Assembly: GCA_964017155.1 (NCBI GenBank)
Contig: OZ024862.1
Span: 37,852,175-37,916,174, forward strand
Reading direction: 5' to 3'
Origin: Oasisia sp. SBJ-2009
Lineage: Eukaryota; Annelida; Polychaeta; Sabellida; Siboglinidae
DNA: 64,000 nucleotides
The translations under genes were made by a program, and so were the position numbers. The notes beneath the pieces were generated by a model. The model had not been told where the DNA came from, ran no database searches, and saw only the letters and a program-made list of their open reading frames with translations. Below, one piece after another: positions 1-13,400 of this stretch. Positions within the stretch are counted from its first letter, which is position 1. Each line of letters starts with the position of its first letter.

Positions 1-1
1 A

Positions 2-1200
2 ACAGAGGCCTTGGAAAATCATTCACCTGCCTTCATCAGGCAATGGTTGAAAGACATAATCCTTTCTGAATTACCACACGTAACATCAGTCCGACAGAGA
101 AACATGCGAAGTCTTGTACTGTCCAGAGGCCTGTGATGCAGACATGCTCCAGACTGCTATCAGACATGCTCCAGACTGCTATAAGAACTGCAGATGACAC
201 TGAAAGTATGAAAAACCTCTACCAATCAGCCAGACTCCTTCGCCAACGAATTGAGCAGTTCACCAAGACAGTGAAGACGTCCAGTTCCATAGTAGTAACC
301 AGTACCCTGGAAGATGTACCGGTGGAACTGTATACCATGATCCGCTGGATAATGGCGGGAACTGCAGACAAACTGCAAACAGAAGTGCGGACAACTATTG
401 TTGACAGTGGTGCACTAACCCTGAGCCAAAACCTGATGTTTGGTTTCAAATCCAAGAGGCAAGTCAAGCCGAGTGACGAGGGTGCTGGATTCCGGCCTCA
501 ACAAGCTAGAGAAAACCCCCAAGTATTGGGATTGGCCCTGACCATCCATCACGACACAAGAAACAAGAAACTTGCGAATCTCCTCAATGCACAGGGTCAC
601 TGATGCACCTGATGAACCAATCACATCCCCTCTCTCTACGCATTGGTGACACCAAGTCAAAGAGTCTCTTGGTGACTCCATACCATACAGCCATGCTACC
701 GTGTGAGAAGCCAAAAGCAACTGAATCGCAGCAGTGGGCGAGGAAGTTCAGCATCAACAACTCTGGTGTAGCAGATAGCTATCAACTTACACAACTTGGA
801 TGGGTGTCGCCTCAACTCTTTCCAGGATGAAGGATGAAAGGTCAAGCCAAATTCCAGGTTGGGCTGGCTACAACTCCTTAGTGTCAACAAGCAAGCCGCT
901 GACCGAGGTTGGTGCCCTGCCCCTACTCCCAGAAGTGGCACACGAGTGGTCAGCTCTGCTAACAGTGATGACGCAGGCATATCAGTTAAAGGAGTTAACA
1001 GTTGGAGAAGAGTACATCACTGTCATAACCTATGACATGACCCTCCACGCGAAAGCAGTTCAGCTGTTGGATGCTCCTTCACTGCCTCTAAGAGGTTGTG
1101 GTATGACGTTAATCTTGGGTGCAACACTAAAGATCCGGCTTCTTTTTGACACACAACACACAGTTTATAGTCAGTGGTTTGGCACGGCCGTACACTAGTA
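2..1200 (+). pseudogene. Broken N-terminal half of a multi-copy CXC-family protein
   Basis: Coding-like sequence runs through several plus-strand frames. Frame changes occur near 120-140, 600 and 800, and the region is interrupted by deletions. Recognisable blocks are HHDTRNKKLANLLNAQGH near 555-600, VTPYHTAMLPCEKP near 672-710 and IPGWAGYNSL near 850-880. From memory these belong, in this order, to a large uncharacterised protein family repeated in many invertebrate and fish genomes that ends in a tesmin/TSO1-like CXC motif. Later segments of the same family occur at 32.3-34.7 kb. Copy number and decay suggest a mobile or formerly mobile origin, which is inference. The function of the family is unknown to me. 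Confidence 0.6.
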
Positions 1201-1459
1201 CGTTTGGGAACCTCATTCGTGGTCGACTCCATGTCTCTCTGAAACAACAACAATGGGACACTGGATTCTAGACAACAATGATTTTAATAATACATGTAAT
1301 TATTAGACTAGACAGCAATGATTTTAATAACTAGACTATTTTCAATGCTCGAAAAGTTGGCTAATATTTATCATTTGAACCTCATATTGTTACTTAGAAT
1401 TTATGTATTTTTTTCAAAAATGTCCAAAATAGTGTCATGCATTATATATATATATATCT

Positions 1460-1967
1460 CATTATAAGTTGTCCCATTAGACTCCTTTTCTGTGAAAATG
1501 TATGTTTAGACATCAAAATCAAAAGCCTAAGATGCTTAGAAGCCGAGATATTGCAAAATGTGAGCAAAATATAGTCGCCATTTGGAAAATCCAAGATGGC
1601 CGCCATAGAGTGTTTAGAAAAAATGTAAACATTACTTTTCAGGTTCAGTAGTTTCTAAACTTTCCAAAAGTATATAGTTTTGCAATTCTCCAAAAAATTT
1701 GAACGAAAAGTTTAATCTGAACATAGTGAACTAGACTAGAAGTACATTTTGGTCATTTTTTGAGTAAACATTGTGATTTATACTGTCTTGCATTAAATGT
1801 AGTGCATTGTAAGTTGTCTCATTAGATACATTGTCTCTGAAAATGTGTATTTAGACACCAAAATCAAAAGCCTAAGATGCTTAGAAGCCGAGATATTGCA
1901 AAATGTGAGCAAAAAATAGTCGCCATTTTGAAAATCCAAGATGGCCGCCATAGAGTGTTTAGAAATG
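1460..1967 (+). repeat. Two direct copies of a repeat with a 345-base period
   Basis: Copy 1 (about 1460-1620) and copy 2 (about 1805-1967) share long near-identical stretches, including AAAGCCTAAGATGCTTAG and AATCCAAGATGGCCGCC. The spacing between matching bases is 345. No gene is seen between 1201 and 2032. The AATCCAAGATGGC-GCC core also occurs in both arms of the inverted repeat at 31.4-35.9 kb, so this is probably a non-coding part of the same repeat family as the pseudogene upstream. Confidence 0.75.
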
Positions 1968-2027
1968 TTTTGTTGCCATCCTGAACGATGGCCACTTTGG
2001 GTGACTCTAGCATATTTCGTTACTTCG

Positions 2028-2184
<157 letters not shown>

Positions 2185-2203
2185 CAGCGCCGTCGCTGGT
2201 CTC

Positions 2204-3840
2204 TTATCTAGTGATGTCGCTCGGCGGCCACGTGGCATCTGCAGCAAGTATCCGAGCGATGTCCACTTCATCCAGTTCGGTCGGCCGCTGGACTGTAGGC
2301 CCGTGAAAGTTACGGTCCGTACCGAATGGACCAGCGTCGACTGGACCGGTCATCCACTTGAAGACGTCCTTCATGTCCACTGCATCGACGTCGGCTGAGG
2401 CGAGTTGACCGAGCGAGAAGACCTTATGTAGGTCGACGCTGTCTTCGCGAGTCGAGTCACCGCCGGGAGCGTCGACGTACGCCGGTGAAGTCTTCGGGTG
2501 CGGAGAATGAGGGCCCGTCTTCCGGGGTCGAGAAGGAGGGCTCGCATTCCATGGTAGAGAATGAGGGCTCGTCTTCCGAAGTAGACAATGAGGGCTCGTC
2601 TTCCGGTGTAGAGAATGGGGGCTCGTCTTCCGGGGTAGAAAATGAGGGCTTGTCTTTCGGGGTACAGAATAAGGGATTGTCTTTCGGGGTAGAGAATGAG
2701 GGCTCGCTTTCCGGGGTAGAGAATGAGGGCTCGTCTTCCGTGGTAGAGAATGAGGGCTTGTCTTTCGGGGTACAGAATGAGGGCTCGTCTTCCGGGGTAG
2801 AGAATGAGGGCTTGTCGTCGGGAGCAGAGAATGGGGGCTTGCTTGTGGGATCTGGCAGGAGGTGTCCGCCGCCAGACATCGATGACCTGTGACGGCATGG
2901 ACTGAAGCTTCGTCTGGTCGAGACGACGTCTGACTGGAGGCGGCGTTGATCACTCTCTGCGTGCTCGTTGTGACACCGCCTTGGCTTGTGACTCCGCCTT
3001 GGCGAGATGCGTTGTGCCGTGCCTCGCCAGGGAGGCAGGCTGGGGCGGGTGTCACTCCTCCTCCCGCCAGCGTAGCCCGTAAACGCTGTCGTCCCTTCTC
3101 CCGACGGGCATCGACGGGAGGAGACGACCCATATGGCGACGCGTATATCTCGACAGGGGACGCTAGCGACGCACCGACGTCATCGGAGGACATCGCCGAC
3201 GCGTTCGAAGTGTTGCGGTTGTTGTTGACGTTTCGGGCTTCGCGACTCCGTCTCCGGCTACCCTTGCGCGGTTGGGGCTTGTCGCCGCGGTCTCGGCTCC
3301 TCGTCCGCCTCCCGCCGTCGGCCGGCGACTGCTGAGTAGGCAGCCCCGATGTCGTCGCCTCACCGCTGCCCGTAACTGGCGACTCGACGTGTTCATTCCC
3401 CGTAGTCCTGGCGCGTTCCGGGTGACGGATGACCACGGCCGCGCCGCTCCTGTACAGGTACCCGACGTCAGTGGGCAGCTTGTGGCTAGCGTCCAGCCGC
3501 TGTCCACTCCACACGCCCGGCGACCGTACGGCTCCGTGTCCGTCAGCCGGACGACGGACGGCGTTCGCGTTCACGTTTCTGTCCGTCGAGTTGTAGTTGT
3601 TCGTGTTCCGACGGTGCTGCCTCGCGGTGTAGTCGTGGCCGCCGGCTCGAGAGTCGACGCGTGACGGCAGGTTCTCGTACTCGGGGTAGTCTCGCCAATC
3701 CTCCTCCTCCTCCTCCTCCTCGTCGCTGAAGGTTTCGTAGTCAAACTCCTCCTCGCCGTCCACGTCGTAGTCGTCGAGGGCGGGCGGTGGTTGTGTCGAG
3801 TACGTGGAGGACGGCGCTGCGACGGATGCTGACCGAGTAT
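2204..3840 (-). CDS. Receptor-like gene exon 11: long cytoplasmic tail
   Basis: 545 codons including the TAA stop at 2204. A run of seven Glu lies near the start, followed by DYPEYENL (YENL could be a tyrosine motif). The middle is Arg/Ser-rich and looks disordered. About 13 imperfect repeats of SPHSLPRKT follow, then an ordinary C-terminus. The frame stays open through a 27-base minisatellite, which supports coding use. Confidence 0.8.
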
Positions 3841-4573
3841 CTACGAGAGAAACATGTCATCACTGCAAGCTAGTACGCTCTCTGTCTCTTCCTGCCCGCC
3901 CGCCCGCCCGCCCGCCCGCCCGCCCGCCCGCCCGCCCGCCCGCCCGCCCGCCCGCCCGCCCGCCCGCCCGCCCGCCCGCCCGCCCGCCCGCCCGCCCGCC
4001 CGCCCGCCCGCCCGTCCTCCTGCCTGCTTCTCTCATCCTTCTCTCATCCTCACTCTCCACACCCTTTACCTTCCACTTCTCTTCCCTTTCCCTTTCCCGT
4101 CTCCGTTTCCCCTCTCTCCTCTCTCCTCTCTCCTCCCTCTCCCTCTCCCTCTCCCTCTCCCTCTCCCCCTCTGTCCCTCTGTCCCTCTGTCCCTCTGTCC
4201 CTCTGTCCCTCTGTCCCTCTGTCCCTCTGTCCCTCTGTCCCTCTGTCCCTCTGTCCCTCTGTCCCTCTGTCCCTCTGTCCCTCTGTCCCTCTGTCCCTCT
4301 GTCCCTCTGTCCCTCTGTCCCTCTGTCCCTCTGTCCCTCTGTCCCTCTGTCCCTCTGTCCCTCTGTCCCTCTGTCCCTCTGTCCCTCTGTCCCTCTGTCC
4401 CTCTGTCCCTCTGTCCCTCTGTCCCTCTGTCCCTCTGTCCCTCTGTCCCTCTGTCCCTCTGTCCCTCTGTCCCTCTGTCCCTCTGTCCCTCTGTCCCTCT
4501 CCCTCTCTGTCCCTCTGTCCCTCTGTCCCTCTGTCCCTCTGTCCCTCTGTCCCTCTGTCCCTCTGTCCCTCTG

Positions 4574-4608
<35 letters not shown>

Positions 4609-7130
4609 GACCTCTCTCCCATCTCTCTCGCCCCCTCACTCGCTCTTTCTTTCTTTCCCATAGCTTACCGTATAGACTGTTATATCCCTGTACTTGCTGC
4701 TTTTGCATCGATGTCCTTAAACAAACAAGTGACGACAACTTTTGAATTCAATTTATAGAAAAACGCCCATGTAATTATTAATATTGAATTAATTACTTCA
4801 CAAATAATTTACATTTACATAGTCCCACAGTAATGAGGCGTTCGAGAGTGCTTGTTGACATCGTAAATACGACTTTGTAATCCATACTTGAACCGAGCTG
4901 CATAGAAATACAAAAACCTCGATTTCGTGTGTGTTTACGATATATACGAAGACTTCCAAACGCAGGCCACAAGATTGGCTAGAGATAGACCGGTGTGGAG
5001 GAACTTCGTCGCTGTCCTAATCACCATTTTGTGTGACAGGCAGTCAGTAAGTATTACAACTGCAGACTGTGTGCGTGTCACTATCAGTATGTGTGGGTGC
5101 GTGCATGCGTGTGTACGGTTGGTCGGTTGGTCGGTTGGTTGGTTGGTTGGTGGGTTGGTGGGTTGGTGGGTTGGTGGGTTAGTTGGTTGGTTGGTTGGTT
5201 GGTGCGTTGGCTGGTTGGTTGGTGGGTTGGTGGGTTGGTGGGTTGGTTGGTGGGTTGGTTGGTGGGTTGGTTGGTGGGTGGGTGGGTTGGTTGGTGGGTT
5301 GGTTGGTGCGTTGGTGGTTGGTTGGTTGGTTGGTTGGTAGGTTGGTGGGTGGGTGGGTGGGTTGGTTGGTTTGTTTGTTTGTTGGTTTGTTGGTGGGTGG
5401 GTTGGTTGGTTGGTTGGTTGGTTGGTTGGTTGGTGGGTTGGTTGGTTGGTGGGTTGGTTGATGGGTTGGTTGGTGGGTTGTTTAGTTAGTTAGTTATAGT
5501 CAGGCATAACAGAAGCACTCGACTCACGTGACGAGGACAAAGAGCACGGCGCCAAGGACAGACAGGACGAGCAGGACTAACCCGACAACCAATGCTATCG
5601 ACGCCGAACTCCATTTGCTATCGGCTGAAACACGACGACGGTCACGTGACAATACAGTTGCGGGTGCAAAATTGTCTCCCTAATTTCTGTTTAAATTCCT
5701 CCAACTAAAACTGGCTCTCTCTGATCGCGGAACCCTACGTAAATAGTGCACAGCCATTGAACAAGTATTTAAACCGTCCAAACGCATTGTATAGCCAGCT
5801 ATTGATGCCTCGGACTACCGAATTATGTCGAAAACAAAAGGCATGAGTGTGTGTGTGTATGCGTGCGTGCGTGCGTGTGTGTGCGTGCGTGCGTGTGCGT
5901 GCGTGCGTGCGTGCGAACTGTCACCATTTGTTGACATACAGGATAAAACCAAATGTGGCCTAATACAGAATCGTTTATAACTAATTTTCAACAAAGGTAT
6001 CACTCAAAAGAACGTGAACTCAATTATCCGTAACGTAAGCGGCCTGAACACCAACGAGACGCGCTCGAGACGATTGCGTCTGGACCTTCGTCTCTAGCGT
6101 GTCTCCTTATATAGTGTGCGGGCTACTAAGTCTAAACAAACGTTTCTTCTGCATCCGCTGCCCCCAAAACCGTCGTTTTGTCCCGACCAACCCTACACAA
6201 ACACACCAGTACTGACGACGATGAAGTGACTTACTTTCGCCATTCCCTTGCGACACTTCACACGTGGCGCCCTCCCATTGGCTCTTGCAGCGACACGCCA
6301 TCTCCTGGTAGCTGTACGTTTGCTCGCGTCTGTTGGCATGCACGCACGTGCCTCCGTTCTGACAGCGGTTCGTGTTGGCGCAAGACCGCACGCCTGCAGG
6401 GACAAAATATGGACATCCACGTTAGTATTTCCGGTTTTTGCATTTGTCAAACTGTTTAATAGACCACTAAATTGACGCCATTTCCAAGAACAGTCTACTT
6501 GGATGCGACAGCTCCTGACGAGGCTGGGGTTTGTGTCCCCTTCTGGGCCTGTATTCCCTCGCGGAAACCATTCTTGAATTTCCTGAAGACAATCTTTAAG
6601 TGACGCATGCGCCCAACACCCTCTGTTCTTCGTCGCGTCGCCTCATCACTCCAGTTGTGTTTCTTCATGCGAGCAGCTGGGTAGCCACGCCTAGAACACG
6701 TCTTCTTCTGGATGTGGTATGAGCGGCTGTCACAAACACAGTGTGCGTCTTATTGTGGCGCTCTCCAAAATTGGATGTACCCTTCTTCGTGTTTGTTTGA
6801 CGACATTTGGGAAAGAGCTACACATCTGTGGTAACAGTCATGCCCATAATTATGCTGAGCGAACTAGTGGGGATGTGCAACTGCAAGGTACTATACAGGC
6901 GATAGGATCATCGGAAGGCAGGAACTTGTATGATCCGGGGTTTCAGTAGTGTACATTTTCTACCGTTTTATCTGCGTCGCTGATGTTAAATGCATACATG
7001 CATACATAAATACATGCATGCATGCATGCATGCATGCATGCAAACATGCAAACATCTAGTCATGCATACATAAGTGCACTCACACACATGCACGCATACA
7101 CAAAATATATACACACACGCACATACACAC

Positions 7131-7184
<54 letters not shown>

Positions 7185-7486
7185 GCACAGACACACACAC
7201 AACCACAAACACATACACACACACGCACGCGCACGCGCACGCACACACACGCACGCACACACACACACACACACACATAAACAAACATACGCACGCAAGC
7301 GCCAGCGCCCCCGCGTCCACAACGTGAACAACGATGACTTACGGAGGGGGACGTCGCGACTGACCAGTTCCGCTTGACCAATGTCTGCCGCACAGTGGTA
7401 GGCGCCGGTGTCTTTCTCCTCCACGTGGAAGATCACGAGACCATTGCTGTGCTCCTGGTACCTGGACACAGACACAACACTGGCAC

Positions 7487-7548
<62 letters not shown>

Positions 7549-9143
7549 TGTATGTGTTTGTGTGTGTGCGTGCGCTCATGTGTGTGTGCGTGCGTGCGTG
7601 TGTGCGTTGTGTGCGTGTGTGCGTGTGTGCGCGTGTGTGCGTGTGTGTGTGTGTTTGTGTATGTGTTTGTGTGTGTGTGCGTGCGCTCATGTTTACATGT
7701 GCGTGTATGTATGCATGCTTACAAAGGTGAGTATACGGAAGTGGGTTATTTTAAAGCTTACGAGACATCTATAATAATTAATTCATTTATTTATATAAAT
7801 GTGCAACATTTATTACACTATTTACTCGGATTTTATTGTTTTCTCAATAAAACGGGTTTGTTCCAACATGTGACCAAATCATACACGTACGTGTGTGCCC
7901 ATTGTCCGTGTATCCGGATAACACACAAGAACCTAACCTTTCTATACTGAACGTCGATATAATAATGCTATTTAACCAGCATGTATGGGGCTTATACGTT
8001 CGAATATAATATAATAATGATGAATTTACTGCTTACGAATCCGTTGGTTCCGGACCGGACCGGACGCGGACTATACAGTCATACCTTTGTACACCGTCCA
8101 CTTGTCGTGCGTCCGACACGTTTCGTCCGTCCGGAAGCACCCAAAACAGACCGCGCAATTCCGGATGCGATGCATAGTCGCAACGGAGAAATGTGTACGC
8201 TCCTAAATCCATCCAAACCGTGTCTTGCCAGTCGGCTGCAAAAATAGCAAGTTTTATGCGAAGACAGCACAATTCAGCGTTCATATGACACTGTTCTTTC
8301 CTCTTTTAAAGCTATGCTTGCATGAATTTATATACATTGTTGTCAGCAGTAGAAACAATTACAGTTGGACAGTTTTATGCGAAATTGCTCACCAGTGTCC
8401 GAAAATGTGCAGGCACAATTACATTTCAAATGTGTTATTTCTTCGTCTGTTCAGCTTTTAACCACGTCTCTTGAATGCGCTCATGTTGGATATTATTATG
8501 TTGGTCTTTCAAAACATAAGTATTTTTAATCGCGTTATGGTTATGTTTTGAGTACACGTTCAAAACAATACCGTGGTCTTTTCGAAGCGTAGTATTTTCA
8601 ATGTATTGTACTGCTTCTACAGCAAACACTGTTCAATGCATAAAGAGATATAATTATACAATGCGCCGTACATGGATTGCATGCGTCCTTCACGCACACC
8701 GCTGTTACGGTCGCCGGCGGAATGCACGAGATCCAGTCGAGGTCCATGCCCGAACACTCAAGGAAACGCGTTGTCCGTCCAACCCCGCAAGTAACACTGT
8801 CCGTAACGAGAACAAGATAAACACGTAAGAACGTGCACTGTTTAACCTCGATTACCCAAGCTCCGTGAGATGGCAGCACTCTAGCCTCTCACACGGATAA
8901 CATAAACCCGACTAACTCGCCAGACTGTCTTCTCGGCGAAGTTACGTACTCGAAAGAGAGCGGGAGAGAGAGGGGGGAGAGAGGGGGAGAGAGGCAGAGG
9001 GACAGAGAGAATCGGCTGAGTGAGTCTATAGGTTATAAAGCTAGTATGGTCGTGTCAGATTTAGAACGTAATTAACACAAACGCATGCACATATGGCGCG
9101 CACGCATATGTATATACACCCACACAAAAGCAGTCACACACGC

Positions 9144-9230
<87 letters not shown>

Positions 9231-10328
9231 GTATATATCATCATCATGCTGTCGGTCGCGAAGCGACAAAGACTGCTTCCATCACTTGACTGTTGCTCTC
9301 CATTTATCTCTCTGCTGTGAGAGTGATGTCCATGAGTCGATCTTTATGTCTCTCAGCTTCAGGTTTCTCTTGATGGTATCTTTGAACCGGAGACGAGGGC
9401 GCCCTCTCTTTCTCTGACCAGAAGACAGTTGGGAGTAGACAGTTGGGACTGCTTTGGTAGCCTGTCTGGTGACATCCTCATGAGGTGTCCAGTCCACCGG
9501 AGATTCTTTCTGATCAGATCTTCCATAGATGGCAGCCCTGTCCGTTCGAGTATTTCCTTGTTTGTCACTTTATCCATCCAGGTTATCCTCATGATCGAAC
9601 GCAGATGTCGCATCATGAAGGCATGCAGCTTTTTCACCTGTCGTCTGTACATTGTCCAGGCCTCGGAAAGCATCCACTATTTTCTGCATCTCTTCAGCAG
9701 ATTGTGCAACCAGTGCACTGTCATCTGCGAATAGAAGCTCTCTCATCAGTATCCGAGTAGTCTTGGTCTTCGCTCTGAAGTGTGCGACGTTGAATAGGTC
9801 AGCGCTCTGTCTGGACTGTATGTAGACGCCATCCCCCATGTCTCGGAAAGCATCGTCGAGCATTGCTGATAGGAAGATGGAAAAGAGCGTGGGGGCCAGT
9901 ACACAACCTTGCTTGACCCCATTTGTGACCCTGAACGATTCCGAGACTTCCCCTCCAACGCTAACATTCGCCATCATTCCGCTATGTAGTGCCTCGATCA
10001 TTGTTGTGAACTTCTCTGGGCAGCCATACTTCTTCAGTAGCTGCCATAGTCCAGTCCTCCCAACTGTATCGAACGCCTCACTGAATAATACCATGTACAG
10101 TGGTCGGTCCTGCTCAATGCACTTTTCTTGTAGTTGTCGGAGACAAAATATCATATCTATGGTGCTCCGGTTACCTCTGAAGCCACATTGTGTCTCTGGA
10201 ACTACCTCTGGTGTTATGTGGGTAGATAGTCTGTTGAGGAGGATCCTGGCGAATATCTTGCTGTATATATATACAGTCTGTATATATATAACGCACACAA
10301 ACACACACACACAAACACACACACACAT

Positions 10329-10426
<98 letters not shown>

Positions 10427-13400
10427 TCACTCACACACTCACAATCACACACACACACAGCTCGATCATACTGTATTTAGAATTTCCCATTGCTCTCCTC
10501 ATCTTTGCGTTACTGTTCTCCCTACATCATGTCAAGATCCTGTTTTTCCCAAAAGGTTTTAACAACTGGTATGGTTTAATGGCACTTCTCAAAACGACGT
10601 AAACGACTGTACCAAACAGCGCAGCGTTGTAAAACCAATCAGAACTAGTGACGTATGTGTCACGTGCACGATGTAACCAATCGAACACCGCGTTACAAAC
10701 CTGCACGTGCTCCATGCCGACCAGCGTCTGTCTGGGTCCAGGGTTGCTCCGGCTTCTGTAGTCGTTGTCGTTGTAGCAGCTGTCGCTGTAAACATCCATA
10801 CAGGCTTGGACAGAAGCTATACTTGGATTCGAAACAGACACAATAAATAATTTTACCGTTACATATAAGTAATGAATAGTGAACACTGCAACGAGCGGGT
10901 CTTGCGAAAGCCGAATTTGGCAAATAGCTGACCAAAAGCAGCTTAGTGACTAGCGTATGTGTGTACTGATTTCTTGGTTTCTATTGAAACGTTATATGTT
11001 CAAGTGGATCTGCGCATAACAGGAAGATTAATGGAACCATAAGGCAAATGATTGGCTCTATGCATCTACAATTGTTAATACCAAATAACCATTTGCGATC
11101 ATAATTAATAACGCCGGTATTATATCAATGGTGGGAAAAATTGTTGAAGACACCAAATGACGTAAGTTGTTATTATGTATAATTTTGTTAATGCCATAAT
11201 TCCATTGCCGAATTTTCTTTGTCGGCTTTGTCGCTACAAGTGTTATTACAAATATACACACATTGTAATAGTCTCTCAAGTAAGTAAACTGTAACTCGAT
11301 TTGTGATAAGAAAGAACTAAGATATACCGACAAATGAGCGGGTGTATTCTAGTGCTTGTCAAGCAAATGCGCGTCATAGCTGACGTCAAAGCTCGACGCT
11401 TATTGGTCAATTCGCCGCGCCCTGAGCAAGATGACACCCTATCAGACATTTTGATAAAAAAAATCCATTGTCGAATTAACCACTAATGTGACAATTTTGA
11501 CTGTATTTGCAAATTACAAAGATAATATTAGGTACGATACACGAAACATTTTCTTTTGGTCCCTTTGAATCTTAAATTTAAAAACCATGCAGATATAAAA
11601 AGATTTTACAATGTACTGTTAAATCTACTGTAGATTGAAAAATACTTTAAAACGACAACCCATAGGATTGCGGGTCTTCACGATCCCGTTGAAACCGCCA
11701 CTGACTTGTAGTTATGGTCTCGGGACCTCGTCCCCTGGTGGGTCCTGGTCCCCCTGGCCAAGGTCCGGGTGTGGGTCCGGGTGTCGACGATGGACTGGGA
11801 CAGCTCGCCCTGTCACAGCTCCCCGTCTGTCCCGGCGTGCCGACGCAATGAGCGCCGCTCGGCGTGCAAGGTCGCGTCCTTGACCTTGTGCCGGTGCCAC
11901 ACGTGACCGAACAAGACCACGGTGACCACGTCCCCCACGTAGCCTGCGTAGGCGCCGTTGCTGGAGACAGTAAGACATAGAAATTCACCATTGTGACATA
12001 TCATATTCGTTATAATAAATGCGTTTACACCCAGAGCAAAACGTTGGGACTTTGTTTGGTGGTTATGGATAACTAGTCATGAGATATACCCCTATTATAT
12101 TATAGAATGTATGGAGAATAGACCGACCGACGGACCGACGGACCGACGGACCGACGGACCGACGGACCGACGGACCGACGGACCGACGGACCGACGGACC
12201 GACGGACCGACGGACCGACGGACCGACGGACCGACGGACCGACGGACCGACGGACCGACGGACCGACCGACCGACCGACCGACCGACCGACCGACCGACC
12301 GACCGACCGACCGACCGACCGACCGACCGACCGACCGACCGACCGACCGACCGACCGACCGACCGACCGACCGACCGACCGACCGACCGACCGACCGACC
12401 GACCGACCGACCGACCGACCGACCGACCGACCGACCGACCGACCGACCGACCGACCGACCAAGCGTTAACCAATTGTGTCCCTTCAATACAACACGTGCC
12501 GATTTACACGATCACATGCGTACAATACAAGAGGACAACGTTTTACAACAACACAAGGTTCAATAAGTTGCCGTTCAGAGCCTAGCTAAAGACGGCATGT
12601 GAACAAGGAAGCCTAAGGCTGATCGAGTGTTCACTAAAGTGATTATAAAAGTGTACATAAATGAGTATTATACTTAAAATAAAAAATATACAAAATTATA
12701 AAATGCCACTAAAATGCTACTAATTAAAATACGTTGTCTCTAAAAATACATACGTAAAAATAAAAATTATAAGTTGTCTCTAAAAATACACAAGTACCAT
12801 ACAAAATACATAAAATGTCCTACAATAATAACAATTTGTTATAATAATAAATAAATTAAAATAAATATATGAATAAATAAAGTAATCAGTATTCAAATAA
12901 TTTATAAACAATTTAAGTGTTCAACCTAGGTATAGCCCGCCCTTGCCAGATAATTGTCATTTTTATTTTTAAACGTTTACACTGCTGGCATTTAGACAGT
13001 CATGACTTAATTAATTCCAATAATTTATTGTTCTACACGCACCCATCGATGAACGTAATGTACTCTCACTCACCGTTGCAGGAGGGTGACGGGCCGCACG
13101 ACCGTTGCTGCGAGCTGACGCCGGAACATCCCTGGGAGCTGCTCGCGCATTGGCGTGACCGGGTGCGCACGCCGCCACTGCCGCACGTGACGGAGCAGGC
13201 GCCCCACTGCCCCCACGGGCCCCACCCGGCGTCTACCCGTGAGGCCGTGCGCGACAACTTCTCGAGCAGACGATCGCCGAGGTGAAAGCGCGCGCTCATG
13301 ATGCGCGGAAACTGATACACCGGCGGCGGCTGCGTGGCCTGGCGGATTTTTATGCGAGGAACCCCGGCCAACGCGCGGCGCATCGCCGCACGGATCCAAT

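Noticed and set aside
2371..2898. Other frames through the 27-base minisatellite
   Set aside because: A unit length divisible by three keeps all frames open. Only the frame phased with exons 1-10 is accepted.
3804..4745. Long Pro/Ser/Leu/Cys and Arg/Glu/Gly frames
   Set aside because: They are translations of CCCG and CCCTCTGT arrays and are open in several frames at once.
4927..5340. 137-codon plus-strand frame
   Set aside because: Its second half is GGTT repeat. Only a short LINE-like piece is kept, at low confidence.
12119..12461. CRISPR-like array
   Set aside because: Tandem units have no unique spacers. None of the arrays in the window has repeat-spacer structure, and the DNA is eukaryotic.
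12063..12566. Ser-Val-Gly-Arg and Pro-Thr-Asp repeat proteins
   Set aside because: Simple translation of GACC/GACG tetramers, inside an intron of a phased gene.
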